This document shows positions 9,264 to 17,465 of a stretch of 64,000 nucleotides of DNA, one piece after another. How positions within the stretch are numbered: position 1 is the stretch's first letter; the number at the start of each line of letters is the position of its first letter. Origin of the DNA: Mycobacterium europaeum (GTDB lineage Bacteria > Actinomycetota > Actinomycetes > Mycobacteriales > Mycobacteriaceae). Under the pieces are notes generated by a model. That model ran no database searches and had not been told where the DNA came from. It worked only from the letters and a program-made list of their open reading frames with translations. The DNA lies in NCBI RefSeq assembly GCF_002102155.1, contig NZ_LQOU01000002.1:207782-271781 (forward strand), written 5' to 3'. The position numbers were made by a program, and so were the translations under genes.

Positions 9264-10163
9264 CTACGAGGCCCGGCCGTCGATTTTCTTGTCGACTGCG
9301 TTCACGAACTGTGGCACCGCCGACCCCGACACGCTTCGTCCGCAGAGATCAAGGTCGATGACGACGTTCTTCCGGGCGCTGAGGGCGCGCTGGCAGTTCC
9401 AGCCCTGAGCCTCTTGAACCATGTCCATCGCGAGGATGCCGCCGGCCCGCGACACCGATCCCGTCGTCCAAAACACGTTGCGGGGATCATCCTTATTGAC
9501 GTTTCGGGTGTTGAGCTCGCGATTGGCGCACCTCTGCCACTCCGTCGCGGCGTTGCCGACGAAGTTGTTCGCAGATTCCGCGTCCGGGAAGGACACGACC
9601 GCTTGAATCAATCGCCATCCCTTGGCGGGAGCGTCGCCAAGCTCCTGCGTCTGAACCGCAGTCCAACCGGTCTTCCCGTACGCCTTCTGCTCGGCAGCTT
9701 TCAACACACCCACGCAGTCCTCGTCAACGATGGGTGTGTCGGCCAGCTTGTCTTGAACCGGTTCGCCGGACAACGTTTCGGCGCCCACAGCGTGGGCGGC
9801 TTCCTCCGCAGTCAACAGAACATCCGGGAGTGCGGAGGCGGCGACGGTTCCGCCGCCCCGGTGGGTCGGCTGGTACACGATGACCGCGACCAATAGCCCG
9901 ACCGTCAGCAGCGCCGCGGCGCTCGTCAGCCACCACCACCGGGCGAGCGACTCACCGAAACGACCCGGGGGCGCCGCCTGGTTCGGCCAGAAGGCGCCGG
10001 GGCCGGGCGGAGGCAGCTGTCCGGGCGCGCCCTGGTAACCGAACGGTGGCGCATATCCCGGGCTTGCCGGTGGCGACGGTGGGTGACCGGCATAGGCCGG
10101 CGCGCCGGAAGTGGTTTCCTGCCTGCCTCCCGGGCCGCTGCCCCGGTCGCCCGGAACGCTCAT
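9264..10163 (-). CDS. membrane protein with PknH-type sensor ectodomain (1)
   Basis: A 299-aa protein with three parts: a proline/glycine-rich cytoplasmic N-terminus of about 80 residues; one transmembrane helix (WWWLTSAAALLTVGLLVAVIVY); and an extracellular domain of about 190 residues resembling the PknH C-terminal sensor domain. Four cysteines sit in the family positions (DCVGVL, RCANRE, NCQRAL, LCGRS), fitting two disulfides. There is no kinase domain, so it is a stand-alone sensor-like or lipid-binding ectodomain. It follows a paralogue at 10183 by 19 nt, so the two are probably co-transcribed and arose by duplication. Function unknown. Confidence 0.82.
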   Translation of the reverse strand: MSVPGDRGSGPGGRQETTSGAPAYAGHPPSPPASPGYAPPFGYQGAPGQLPPPGPGAFWPNQAAPPGRFGESLARWWWLTSAAALLTVGLLVAVIVYQPTHRGGGTVAASALPDVLLTAEEAAHAVGAETLSGEPVQDKLADTPIVDEDCVGVLKAAEQKAYGKTGWTAVQTQELGDAPAKGWRLIQAVVSFPDAESANNFVGNAATEWQRCANRELNTRNVNKDDPRNVFWTTGSVSRAGGILAMDMVQEAQGWNCQRALSARKNVVIDLDLCGRSVSGSAVPQFVNAVDKKIDGRAS

Positions 10164-10182
10164 GCCTTACCCCCTGGGCTGT

Positions 10183-11085
10183 TCACGAGGTGGGGATCCG
10201 GGAGGCGACTTTGTTGACGAGTTCGGCGGCTTGATCGCTGCCGCCGTAGTCGCACACCCTCATGTCGATCACAACGTTGCTGCGCGGCATCAGGGCACGC
10301 TGGCAACCCCAGCCGGTTCCGCCGGTCTTCTCCCAGGAGACCATCAGCGTGTTGTCGACGACCTTGGGGTCGCCGACGGCGATGGTGCCGCCCTCGTGGC
10401 GGTTCACCAAAACCTCGGTTCGAGCGCAGTGATCCCACTTCCTCGTGAGGTCCTCGAAGACGGCGCCGGCGTCTTTCGCGGTCGGAAAGGCCACCAGCGA
10501 CTGCAGGGTCAACTTCACGTACACGTCACCCGGTCCGTGAAGTTCGGCCGACTGCGCGTCGATGAAGCGGGTGTCGCGATAGACCTGCGCCATGCCCGGG
10601 GCCCAGATGCCGGCGCATTCGGGCGGGTCGGCGGTATCCATGAACAGGCCGTTGTTGCTCTGGTAGAGCGTCATTCCCGGCACGTGCAGGATGTCGCCGG
10701 CCTCGGCGGGACTCAACAGACGATTCTTCAGGTCTTCCGGATGGACCAAGCCCGGTGTCATGGGCACCGACAGCCCGGGCGGCTCACGGTGTGAAGACGC
10801 CGCCGCCGATGCACCCGAGGTGATCGCGCGGCTGATGAGGACGACGCCCAACGCGGCCGAGGCGACCGTAAGAATGGCCGTCGTGAGCATCAGCCATCGT
10901 TTGGCGCCACGGGATGGGGCTGGCCTCGGGCGGGGAGGCCACGGAGGCGGTGGGCCGGCCGTGCTCGGCTGGTAGCCGCTCCACGGCTGTCCCGGCGCAT
11001 ATGGAGCGCCGGGTGGGCCGACGTGGTAGCCGCCGGGCGGCGGCAGGGCATTGCCCTGATTCGGCGGCGGTTCACTACCTGCCAC
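10183..11085 (-). CDS. membrane protein with PknH-type sensor ectodomain (2)
   Basis: A 300-aa paralogue of the neighbouring protein. It has a Pro/Gly/Tyr-rich N-terminus, a basic stretch (PSRGAKRW), a transmembrane helix (LMLTTAILTVASAALGVVLI) and a PknH_C-like ectodomain with four cysteines (ECAGIW, HCARTE, GCQRAL, VCDYGG). GTG 11085 is the start. It is the upstream gene of the pair. Its promoter must lie in 11086-11305, between it and the divergent tRNA-Pro. Sequence similarity to gene 1 is clear only in the ectodomain, so duplication is old. Confidence 0.82.
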   Translation of the reverse strand: MAGSEPPPNQGNALPPPGGYHVGPPGAPYAPGQPWSGYQPSTAGPPPPWPPRPRPAPSRGAKRWLMLTTAILTVASAALGVVLISRAITSGASAAASSHREPPGLSVPMTPGLVHPEDLKNRLLSPAEAGDILHVPGMTLYQSNNGLFMDTADPPECAGIWAPGMAQVYRDTRFIDAQSAELHGPGDVYVKLTLQSLVAFPTAKDAGAVFEDLTRKWDHCARTEVLVNRHEGGTIAVGDPKVVDNTLMVSWEKTGGTGWGCQRALMPRSNVVIDMRVCDYGGSDQAAELVNKVASRIPTS

Positions 11086-11305
11086 GCGCCGGACCGTTCG
11101 CCATCATTGCGGTCGTCCCCCGAAGTGTGTGGGCGAGCACAGCAGCCCGCCGGCGTTCGTGAGCAGGATTCTAGATGGCGACGCGGATTGGAGTTTGCGG
11201 TTTCCCTGCCCGCAGCTGTCGCCGGCTTGGTCGGAGGCCGCATCGCTGCGTTCGGGGTCGTCTGCGGTAGGCTTTCGACCTGCTGCCGCCGATTCGGGCG
11301 GCATC

Positions 11306-11379
11306 CGGGCTGTGGCGCAGTTTGGTAGCGCACTTGACTGGGGGTCAAGTGGTCGCAGGTTCAAATCCTGTCAGCCCGA
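11306..11379 (+). tRNA. tRNA-Pro (anticodon GGG)
   Basis: A complete 74-nt cloverleaf: acceptor CGGGCTG pairs with CAGCCCG, D arm GCGC...GCGC, anticodon stem CTTGA/TCAAG with loop CTGGGGG (anticodon GGG), T arm GCAGG-TTCAAAT-CCTGT, discriminator A. The CCA end is not encoded. From the anticodon loop to the 3' end it forms the left attachment core of the integrated element, so integration restores an intact tRNA. Confidence 0.95.
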
Positions 11380-11380
11380 C
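11338..11380 (+). repeat. attL core (43 bp), inside tRNA-Pro
   Basis: Begins in the tRNA anticodon loop (CTGGGGGTCAAG) and ends at the base after the discriminator. Identical over all 43 positions to 22207-22249; the flanks differ immediately on both sides. Confidence 0.95.
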
Positions 11381-11386
11381 GCAGGT

Positions 11387-11423
11387 AAAAGGCGCTTTCC
11401 GACGATACGGGGGGTGCCTTTTT
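11387..11423 (+). terminator. tRNA-Pro terminator supplied by the element
   Basis: Stem AAAGGCGC / GTGCCTTT (one mismatch) with a long loop, followed by a run of T at 11419-11423, directly downstream of the tRNA. It lies inside the element, so the element appears to bring its own terminator and to separate the tRNA from the convergent integrase. Confidence 0.5.
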
Positions 11424-11431
11424 CCGTTCGA

Positions 11432-11452
11432 TACGCCAACCTGTACGCCAAC
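11432..11452 (+). promoter_or_regulatory. integrase arm-type sites, left end
   Basis: Two direct copies of TACGCCAAC (11432-11440 and 11444-11452) at a 12-bp period, about 50 bp inside the left core. The same doublet with the same period occurs near the right core at 22081-22101. This matches arm-type binding sites of tyrosine integrases. Confidence 0.65.
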
Positions 11453-11462
11453 ACGCGCGCGT

Positions 11463-12704
11463 TCACCGCTGTCCGCCCGCGTCCACTAGCCCTAATCGTC
11501 CGGCCAATGCGTCGACCGCGGCCCGCGCGGTGTCGTCGCTGGTGTGGCCATAGACGTCGCCTGTGATCGCGATGGACGAGTGCCCCAGCAGATCCGCAAC
11601 GGCCTTGATGTGGACACCCGACTCCAACCACGCCACGGCCGCGGAGTGCCGCAGGGTATGCACACCGACCCCATCGACCTTCGCCGCCCGTGACGCCACC
11701 TCGATCACGCGTAGCAGGTTCCGCGGGTCGACCGGGCCGCCGAGTTCGGTAGTGAATACCAAGCCCGAGTTCTGCCATTGGTTCGCCGCCCGCAACCGCT
11801 CCGCCGCTTGGGCCGCCTTGTGCCGTCGCAGCATCGAGACCACGGCCGGATTCAACGGCACCGGTCGACGTGACCGCGCCGACTTCGGCTCCGTAATCAC
11901 TAAGCGGCCACCAACCCGGCTAATGGTCGCCGCGACGCGCAGCACCCCGGCGTCGAGGTCGACCGCATCCCACGACAACGCCAACGCCTCACCCTTGCGT
12001 AGGCCGGTCGACGCTATCAACACCAGCGCTGGGTAGTAGCGCGACGTTTCAGCGGCCCGTAGAACGGCCGTCACCCCCTCGGTGTCCAAATGGTGCGCCT
12101 CTCTCCGCTCGACACCCGGACGACGAACCTGAGCGGCCGGATTGCGGGCCAGTAGCCCGTCGCGCACCGCGCCGTCGAGCGCCGACCGGAGGACGGTGTA
12201 TGTGCTTCGGATCGTCGAATCGGACAACGCGCGTACCGGATTGCCCGGAGTGCCGTCGGCGTCCTTCGGTCCGGGCTTGGTCTTGGCGCGCAATCGGAGG
12301 ATTAGGGCCTCGACGTCGGACGGCCGCAGCTTGTCGAGGGGGGTTGCGCCGAACGGCGCAGGTTCAAGGTGCTGCCGCGCCAGCGTGTTGTAGAGCGAAC
12401 GGGTCGATTCCTTGCGATCCGATGCTGCGAGAGTGGTTGCGCGCCAATGTCCTAACCAGTCGCCTACAGTGGTGCTCGCATCTTTGACCGGCGCGCCAGC
12501 ATCGACGCGTTCCCGCGCCTTTTTCATCTCGGCGCGGGCAGCCTTGGCGGTCTTCGCATAAAACGACACACGCCGGCGGGCACCGGTCCCGGGGTCGACG
12601 TAGCTCATGCGGGCCTCCCAGGTGCCGTTGGCCCGCTGGTAAACGTTGCCCTCACCATTCGCCCGCTTGCCCACGCTGGTCACCCTTTTCCGATTCCTCG
12701 ACAT
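11463..12704 (-). CDS. tyrosine recombinase / phage integrase
   Basis: A 413-aa integrase with three parts: an N-terminal arm-binding region (GKRANGEGNVYQRANGTWEA); a SAM-like core-binding domain (TVGDWLGHWRATTL through LRPSDVEALIL); and a catalytic domain with arginine I in STGLRKGEAL, HxxR in THTLRHSAAVAW (read VHTLRHS), the second histidine in LLGHSSI and the nucleophile tyrosine in GDVYGHTS. ATG 12704 was preferred over the longer TTG start because the basic N-terminus follows it. It lies 82 bp from attL and points toward it, the standard arrangement. It presumably uses the 43-bp core and the TACGCCAAC arm sites. Confidence 0.95.
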   Translation of the reverse strand: MSRNRKRVTSVGKRANGEGNVYQRANGTWEARMSYVDPGTGARRRVSFYAKTAKAARAEMKKARERVDAGAPVKDASTTVGDWLGHWRATTLAASDRKESTRSLYNTLARQHLEPAPFGATPLDKLRPSDVEALILRLRAKTKPGPKDADGTPGNPVRALSDSTIRSTYTVLRSALDGAVRDGLLARNPAAQVRRPGVERREAHHLDTEGVTAVLRAAETSRYYPALVLIASTGLRKGEALALSWDAVDLDAGVLRVAATISRVGGRLVITEPKSARSRRPVPLNPAVVSMLRRHKAAQAAERLRAANQWQNSGLVFTTELGGPVDPRNLLRVIEVASRAAKVDGVGVHTLRHSAAVAWLESGVHIKAVADLLGHSSIAITGDVYGHTSDDTARAAVDALAGRLGLVDAGGQR

Positions 12705-12983
12705 CGCCGGTCTCGCCACGCGCAATTGGGTACATCTACCTTCACACTGTGCCCAACCTGGACCCCCGGTCGCTGCATCCCGCGTAATGCCTAGTCAGCC
12801 ACACAGGTTACCCCGGCCACGCCGTTCGAGCGGACAACTACGGACAACGGATTGCGTTGATAAAGCGCCAGTATCGCGCGCCTTTTAACCCGGCCGTGTC
12901 ATCGGAGCTCGGGAAGATTCACCTGCCCGCGCGGTGACGTGCGGACAGCTACGTCCACTAGGGCCACATCGGAGGTAATACCA
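12705..12983. promoter_or_regulatory. divergent int/xis control region
   Basis: This 279-nt gap must hold the promoters of integrase (reverse) and excisionase (forward). It contains repeated motifs: GGACAAC at 12832-12838 and 12842-12848 (10-bp period) and a related CGGACAGCTACG at 12942-12953. These are candidate excisionase or repressor sites. A GGAGGT ribosome site at 12971-12976 precedes the excisionase ATG. No repressor gene is found on either side. Confidence 0.45.
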
Positions 12984-13190
12984 ATGGAAGACGCTGCCAA
13001 CGGCCAACTTCTTGTGCCGATCACCGACACCTGCACCCGCCTTGGCGGCATCAGTCGGACCACGGTCTACGAACTCATCAACCGCAGCGAACTCGTCAAG
13101 GTAAATATCGGAGCACGCGGGTTCATCACCGCGGAATCGATTGCGGCATATGTAGATCGGCTCAAGCGGGCCGCAGCTACGACATCATGA
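12984..13190 (+). CDS. excisionase-like HTH protein
   Basis: A 68-aa protein with a single MerR/excisionase-type winged HTH (LVPITDTCTRLGGISRTTVYELINRSEL, then VNIGARGFITAESIAAYVDRLKRA). ATG 12984 follows a strong GGAGGT site. By size, fold and position opposite the integrase it is the likely recombination directionality factor; it could also act as a transcription regulator, as many small phage HTH proteins do. Its stop overlaps the next gene's ATG by 4 nt, coupling it to the replication gene. Confidence 0.8.
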   Translation: MEDAANGQLLVPITDTCTRLGGISRTTVYELINRSELVKVNIGARGFITAESIAAYVDRLKRAAATTS

Positions 13191-14188
13191 GTCGGGCGTT
13201 CAACGGGCGTGCGACGTTCAACAAGTTCGCCTGGTTGAAGGTTTTGCAGTCCGATACGACTCTGCCTGACACCGCGTTTCGTCTGGGCGTTGCTATTTGC
13301 ACGACGTTCACCCGCGCCGATGGCACCGGGTGGGCGTTCGGGCTCGACGACCTCGCAGCAGAGATCGGTAGGACGTTTGCGCAGAACACTGTGAAGGGGG
13401 CAGTTGGGCAGTTGGTGTCGCGCGGGTACGTGAACGAAACATATCGGTCGCAAGGTGGGCGTGGCTGCCGATGGCGCGCCTCGTTTGACCTGAAACTCGT
13501 TCGTCTAGACGTGCGGGTAACTGCAGAACCCGCATGTTCAGACGTGCGGGTATCGGGTGGAAACCCGCACGTTTGCACGTCAAAACCCGCACGTTTAGAC
13601 GACGAAAAGCGCACGTTTACACGAACGGAAAATCCGCCTGACCGGCGCGTAGGCCCCCCTACAGGTACTTCATCAGAGATTTCTACAGGGGCCGCGTGCG
13701 CGCGCGGGGCGTCGCCGACAACCGAACGCGACCAGTCCGGCGACGATCCGCCCGAAGATCAATCCACGATCGAGGACACGCCCATACCGCCGGCCGCAGC
13801 TAACGCCGCGCCGCCGGACCTGAGTGCCCTTCCGCTGCCGCTGATCCACTGGCCGGACGACTACGCCGAGCCCGAACCACCCAAACGCTGCCCGGCGCAC
13901 GTCGGCTGGGACACCGATCGGCAGGGCAGGGTGCCCAGCTGTCGCCCGTGCGGCGATGCCCGCAAGGCCCATGAGGCATGGGTGGTCGCGGTTGCGGCAT
14001 GGCGCAAAGCTCGCTTCGACGCCAACCAGGCGTGGATCGCCGAATGCGATCACTGCGACGAGGCGGGCTGGCTACAGGATGACCCCGAGGACGGCCTGCC
14101 GGCGATGAAGTGCCCTCACGCCCCGAACTGGTTGGCCTGGTGGCAGCTACAGCAGCAGACCACCACCGACCAGCCGAGGGCGTCGTGA
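13187..14188 (+). CDS. phage-type replication protein (winged HTH) with internal iterons
   Basis: A 333-aa protein. The N-terminal ~100 residues resemble the winged-helix domain of phage replication initiators (FAWLKVLQSDTTLPDTAFRLG, then FGLDDLAAEIGRTFAQNTVKGAVGQLVSRGYV). The centre is a low-complexity linker, and the C-terminus has cysteine pairs that may bind zinc (RCPAHVGW, SCRPCGDA, ECDHCDEAG, KCPH). The DNA encoding residues about 106-146 is a set of repeats with a 22-bp period (13502-13623), as expected if the origin lies inside the initiator gene, as in lambda O. The function is inferred from the domain and the repeats; no helicase motif is seen. Confidence 0.65.
   Translation: MSRAFNGRATFNKFAWLKVLQSDTTLPDTAFRLGVAICTTFTRADGTGWAFGLDDLAAEIGRTFAQNTVKGAVGQLVSRGYVNETYRSQGGRGCRWRASFDLKLVRLDVRVTAEPACSDVRVSGGNPHVCTSKPARLDDEKRTFTRTENPPDRRVGPPTGTSSEISTGAACARGASPTTERDQSGDDPPEDQSTIEDTPIPPAAANAAPPDLSALPLPLIHWPDDYAEPEPPKRCPAHVGWDTDRQGRVPSCRPCGDARKAHEAWVVAVAAWRKARFDANQAWIAECDHCDEAGWLQDDPEDGLPAMKCPHAPNWLAWWQLQQQTTTDQPRAS
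13502..13623. repeat. iteron cluster, candidate replication origin
   Basis: Consensus AACCCGCACGTTTAGACG. Direct copies are at 13527-13544 (diverged), 13562-13579, 13584-13601 and 13606-13623; the last three are spaced exactly 22 bp. Two inverted copies of the core GACGTGCGGGT are near 13508-13518 and 13541-13551. A less GC-rich stretch follows at about 13660-13690. The cluster sits inside the putative initiator gene. Confidence 0.6.
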
Positions 14189-14403
14189 AGCGAGAGGGGC
14201 ACGGCAACCGTGTCGGATGTGCTGTCGGAGACCAGCTGCCGCTGTGGTGGTACTGCGACGTCTGCGGGTGCCCGCACTACTGGCTGCAAGACACGTGGCT
14301 ACGCCGGGTGCAGCACCGCCATTGCGGTACGGCGATGGACCGGTGGTTCCGATCGGATAACCGCGACGACTGGATCAACGAGCCGAACCGAGCCGTCCTG
14401 TGA
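14185..14403 (+). CDS. small zinc-ribbon-like hypothetical protein
   Basis: A 72-aa product starting at GTG 14185, which overlaps the previous stop. It contains WYCDVCGCPHYW and a later RHCGTAMDRW, giving a possible CxxC...C metal site. The tryptophan-rich C-terminus is WFRSDNRDDWINEP. It is part of the element's forward operon. Nothing identifies a function; it may be a small regulator or DNA-binding accessory. Confidence 0.55.
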   Translation: MKREGHGNRVGCAVGDQLPLWWYCDVCGCPHYWLQDTWLRRVQHRHCGTAMDRWFRSDNRDDWINEPNRAVL

Positions 14404-14452
14404 GGTTCAACTGTGATTACGTCTGCCCGGCTTGTGTGCAAGGGACAAGCCG

Positions 14453-15127
14453 ATGAGCTCCGCCGAAGATGGCGAGGCGGTGGCCGCCGTGCGGCGCGCC
14501 GAATGGTGCCAAGGCCACGCCGCGGCGATGGCCGCATGGTGGTGCCTAGCAGGCATAGACCCAGGTATCGAGGCGGCCGTGAACCTCGCGGCCATGGGCG
14601 GAACCGGCATCGACAAACTGCCCCTCGCCGTCGCGCAGGCGATCGCCGCCAGCGTCGACAGAACACTCGACTGCGACACGGTCCGGGTCGCCCTAGAGGC
14701 GATCGCCGACCGAGCCCAGGTAGTCGACCGGGTGGGTGCCGAAGCGGCCGTGATCAGCATGACCCGCGCGGCCGCGCAATTCCTGCCCGAAGGTGCACGC
14801 GAACGATTGACGCAGCGACTCGTCGGCGGCGACAGCGATTTTCCTCTGCGATGCCGGCGTGCCGCGGCGATGGCCGCCCTCGGCCGGTTGCGCGACGACC
14901 ACGAAATAACTGCCGCCGCAACCGAACTTGCGCTCCGGGAGTGCTACGAACGGCCCGCGCTCACCCTGCGCGTGTTGTTCTGCGTCGTCGGCCCGATCGT
15001 CCACACGCATACCGACGCTGACGGCACCATCGACCGGAACGCCCTGGACGCGGCGCTGGTAGCCGAACTCGCCTACGTCACTGGCGCGATGCTGTACCCG
15101 GACGCCATCATCGGCGGCACGTCGTGA
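14453..15127 (+). CDS. hypothetical element protein
   Basis: A 224-aa helical, alanine-rich protein (AAVRRAEWCQGHAAAMAAWW...LAVAQAIAASV). ATG 14453 follows AAGGGACA at 14440-14447. No family is recognised. A four-nucleotide overlap at its 3' end couples it to the HTH protein at 15124. Its place between replication and capsid genes fits an accessory or regulatory protein; I assign no function. Confidence 0.65.
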   Translation: MSSAEDGEAVAAVRRAEWCQGHAAAMAAWWCLAGIDPGIEAAVNLAAMGGTGIDKLPLAVAQAIAASVDRTLDCDTVRVALEAIADRAQVVDRVGAEAAVISMTRAAAQFLPEGARERLTQRLVGGDSDFPLRCRRAAAMAALGRLRDDHEITAAATELALRECYERPALTLRVLFCVVGPIVHTHTDADGTIDRNALDAALVAELAYVTGAMLYPDAIIGGTS

Positions 15128-15522
15128 CCATCCAACGGTTTTCGGGCGTACTGCTCGACCTCGACGAAGCCGACTACCTGGCCGATGTGTTGGAGCACGC
15201 CGCCCGCCTCGGCCGGCCATCCGCGCGGGTCGATGATCTCATCCGTCGTTTGCGCCGCGAAGTGGGCAAATCGGAAGCGCCTAGCGCAGACGCAAACAAA
15301 AACGTAAGCGCACGTGCGAATCAGCCGGATCCGGGGCAAGTTCGGGCGCATGACCTACTTACGGCGGCAGAGGCAGCGGCCGTCATCGGGTGCTCCGGCG
15401 CGAACGTCCGATACCTGCGCGCGCATGGCCACCTGCCCGCGCACCGCGCCGGCTCCCGTTGGCTCTACCCGGCCGCCCCAGTCGTCGAATACGCCGAACA
15501 CCGCGCATCCAAGCGGCGGTAG
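15124..15522 (+). CDS. HTH protein, excisionase/MerR-like
   Basis: A 132-aa protein. The C-terminal ~55 residues form an HTH_17/excisionase-like winged helix (LLTAAEAAAVIGCSGANVRY, then GHLPAHRAGSRWLYPAAPVVEYA). The N-terminal half is helical (LDEADYLADVLEHAARLG). GTG 15124 overlaps the preceding stop. It immediately precedes the capsid cassette, so it could regulate late genes or act as a small-terminase-like DNA binder. It is the second small HTH protein of the element, and no clear immunity repressor is present. Confidence 0.65.
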   Translation: MTIQRFSGVLLDLDEADYLADVLEHAARLGRPSARVDDLIRRLRREVGKSEAPSADANKNVSARANQPDPGQVRAHDLLTAAEAAAVIGCSGANVRYLRAHGHLPAHRAGSRWLYPAAPVVEYAEHRASKRR

Positions 15523-15524
15523 CT

Positions 15525-16124
15525 ATGCCCGTTGACGTTGTGTCGATACCCGGGGTCGAACTCGTCCGCGTCGGCATCCACGAAATCAGCACCGGCACAT
15601 GGGCAGTCAGCCGCGAGGACCTGACCGATGCCGTCGCCGCGCACAAGGCCGGCGCCGTCCGCGATGCCGTAGTCAAGCTGGGCCACGAAGGGCCGCTGGC
15701 CGGCGGCGCGCCCGCGCTGGGCCGGGTCCGCAACCTCCGCACCACCCAAGGCGGTGATGTGCTGCTCGGTGACTTCACCGACGTGCCGCGCGCCCTGGCG
15801 GCGGTGATGCCCAAAGCGTGGCCGCAGCGCAGCGTCGAGGGCCTCGTCGACTTCGTCGCCGACGACGGCACCACTTACGGATTCGTCCTCACCGCGGTCG
15901 CCCTGCTCGGCGCCGTCATGCCCGGCGTCGACGGCCTCGCCGACATCGCCGACGTGGCCGCGCTTTACGGCGTTGCTGCCTGGTCCGGCCGCCGCGTCGT
16001 GGTCGCCTCTGTACCAGCGGGCGCCGGCGTCCCCGATTCCCAGCGTGCCCGCGCGGTAGCGGTTGCTCGCGCGCGACGCACCCGAACCCACCGACTTACG
16101 ACCATCGCAGCCACACCGGCCTGA
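15525..16124 (+). CDS. Mu gpI-like capsid maturation protease
   Basis: A 199-aa protein resembling the protease half of phage Mu protein I. Family-like features are VKLGHEGPLAGGAPALGRV (the KxGHE...GxI segment), LLGDFTDVPRALAAVM, and WPQRSVEGLV followed by YGFVLTAVALLGAVMPGVDG. Protein I cleaves the scaffold during head maturation. Here the C-terminal scaffold portion is missing and appears as a separate gene at 17466. ATG 15525 lies 2 nt after the previous stop. It is followed by the decoration and capsid genes, the standard order. Confidence 0.7.
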   Translation: MPVDVVSIPGVELVRVGIHEISTGTWAVSREDLTDAVAAHKAGAVRDAVVKLGHEGPLAGGAPALGRVRNLRTTQGGDVLLGDFTDVPRALAAVMPKAWPQRSVEGLVDFVADDGTTYGFVLTAVALLGAVMPGVDGLADIADVAALYGVAAWSGRRVVVASVPAGAGVPDSQRARAVAVARARRTRTHRLTTIAATPA

Positions 16125-16143
16125 CACGAGAAGGGCACGAACC

Positions 16144-16527
16144 ATGTCAACCACCCTCGCCACCCCGTTCGTTTATGCGCCCGGGCAAGACATCCCCGCC
16201 GTGGCGACCGCTGACATCACTAGCCGCCAGTTCGTCGCGGTCAGCGCCGACCGGGATCCAGGCACCGGCAACGTGTCCGTGGCACCGGCTGCGGCTGGTA
16301 GCCGCGCGCTCGGCGTGGCCGCGTGGAACGCCGCGACTGGCCAGCTCGTCCATGTCGCCCGGGGCGGCGTGCTGAAAGTTGTTGCCGGCGGCCCCATCAC
16401 GGCCGGTGACGCGATCCAGGTCGGCGTCAGCGGAACCGCAGTCACCGCGACGACCGGTGTCGTCGTCGGCCAAGCCATCGCATCCGCCCCCAACGGCGGA
16501 ATCGCCCAGGTCGCCTTCCCCGCCTAA
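16144..16527 (+). CDS. DUF2190-like capsid decoration/stabilising protein
   Basis: A 127-aa small beta-rich protein (FVAVSADRDPGTGNVSVAPA, GGVLKVVAGGPITAGDAIQVG, TGVVVGQAIASAPNGGIAQV). The ITAGDAIQV segment and the length match DUF2190 proteins that sit just before major capsid genes and act as head decoration or fibre-base proteins. ATG 16144 is preceded by GAGAAGGGC. It lies between protease and capsid. Confidence 0.7.
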   Translation: MSTTLATPFVYAPGQDIPAVATADITSRQFVAVSADRDPGTGNVSVAPAAAGSRALGVAAWNAATGQLVHVARGGVLKVVAGGPITAGDAIQVGVSGTAVTATTGVVVGQAIASAPNGGIAQVAFPA

Positions 16528-16549
16528 GTACGAGAGGAACTGACAAGCC

Positions 16550-17446
16550 ATGACCAATCCCGTTACCAGCCCGCTTATCCCGTGGCTGACCGGGCGGACC
16601 CTGACCGTCGACGCCGCGCTGAACACGCCGACGATCATCCGTAACCAGATCGCCAAGCTGGCCGACCCACAAATCCTGCTACCCAAGTTCTTCCGCGAAT
16701 ACGGCGCCAAGGTACAAGGCGGCGGAATCCTCTACAACAGCGTGCAGGCCAGCGACTTCTTCATGGCCGGCAACCTTGAACAGCGCATCCCAGGCGCGGA
16801 GTATGGCGTGGTCGAGGGCGTGGACCCGGACCCCAAGCTGGCAGTGGTCGAGGATTGGGGCGGGAAATTTTCCGTGCCCGAGGAAGCCATCCTGCGCAAC
16901 AACGTCAACTTCCTCGACCAGCAGACGACGCAACTCGCCAACACCATTGTCCGCAAGTTGGACACCCGCACCGTGGACGCGTTGGGGGTCGCCGACATCG
17001 GCAGCCTGGCAACCGCCACAACTTGGGACGGCCTGGTGTTCGTCGGCCCGCTGGACCAAATCACTCCCTCGGCTAACCGCCCGACCGCGCACTTCGCGGA
17101 GGTGCAGGAGCTGGCCGACCTTGAGGAGCTCGGCGTCACCCACGACCTGCTGGTGGTTCATCCCGAACAGGCCAAGCAGCTACGCACCGCCTACGCCGAC
17201 CGGCTCGACGACATGCTCGCCAGCGCTGGGTTCAGCAACGGCATGTTCGTCAACCCCCGCCTGCCCGCCGGGACGGCGTACGTCTGCCAGAAAGGCAACG
17301 TCGGGACGGTGGGCTTCGAGGTGCCGCTGACCGTCGAGACGTGGCGCGAACCTGGCACCCGGTCCTGGTGGGTCCAGGCTTTCGCGGTACCCGCGTTCGC
17401 CGTCGACCGGCCGTTCGCCGCGAAGAAAATCACTGGCCTGTCATAG
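16550..17446 (+). CDS. major capsid protein
   Basis: A 298-aa HK97-fold-type capsid protein by size, context and features. It has an N-terminal arm (TGRTLTVDAALNTPTIIRNQI), a segment resembling the E-loop region (AEYGVVEGVDPDPKLAVVEDWGGKF, with VPEEAILRNNVN after it), a long helix and an A-domain-like C-terminal half (DLLVVHPEQAKQLRTAY, then SNGMFVNPRLPAGTAYVC). ATG 16550 follows GAGAGGAAC. The match is to the general actinophage capsid type; no close relative can be named without a search. Confidence 0.75.
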   Translation: MTNPVTSPLIPWLTGRTLTVDAALNTPTIIRNQIAKLADPQILLPKFFREYGAKVQGGGILYNSVQASDFFMAGNLEQRIPGAEYGVVEGVDPDPKLAVVEDWGGKFSVPEEAILRNNVNFLDQQTTQLANTIVRKLDTRTVDALGVADIGSLATATTWDGLVFVGPLDQITPSANRPTAHFAEVQELADLEELGVTHDLLVVHPEQAKQLRTAYADRLDDMLASAGFSNGMFVNPRLPAGTAYVCQKGNVGTVGFEVPLTVETWREPGTRSWWVQAFAVPAFAVDRPFAAKKITGLS

Positions 17447-17465
17447 CGAAAAGAACTGATACACA

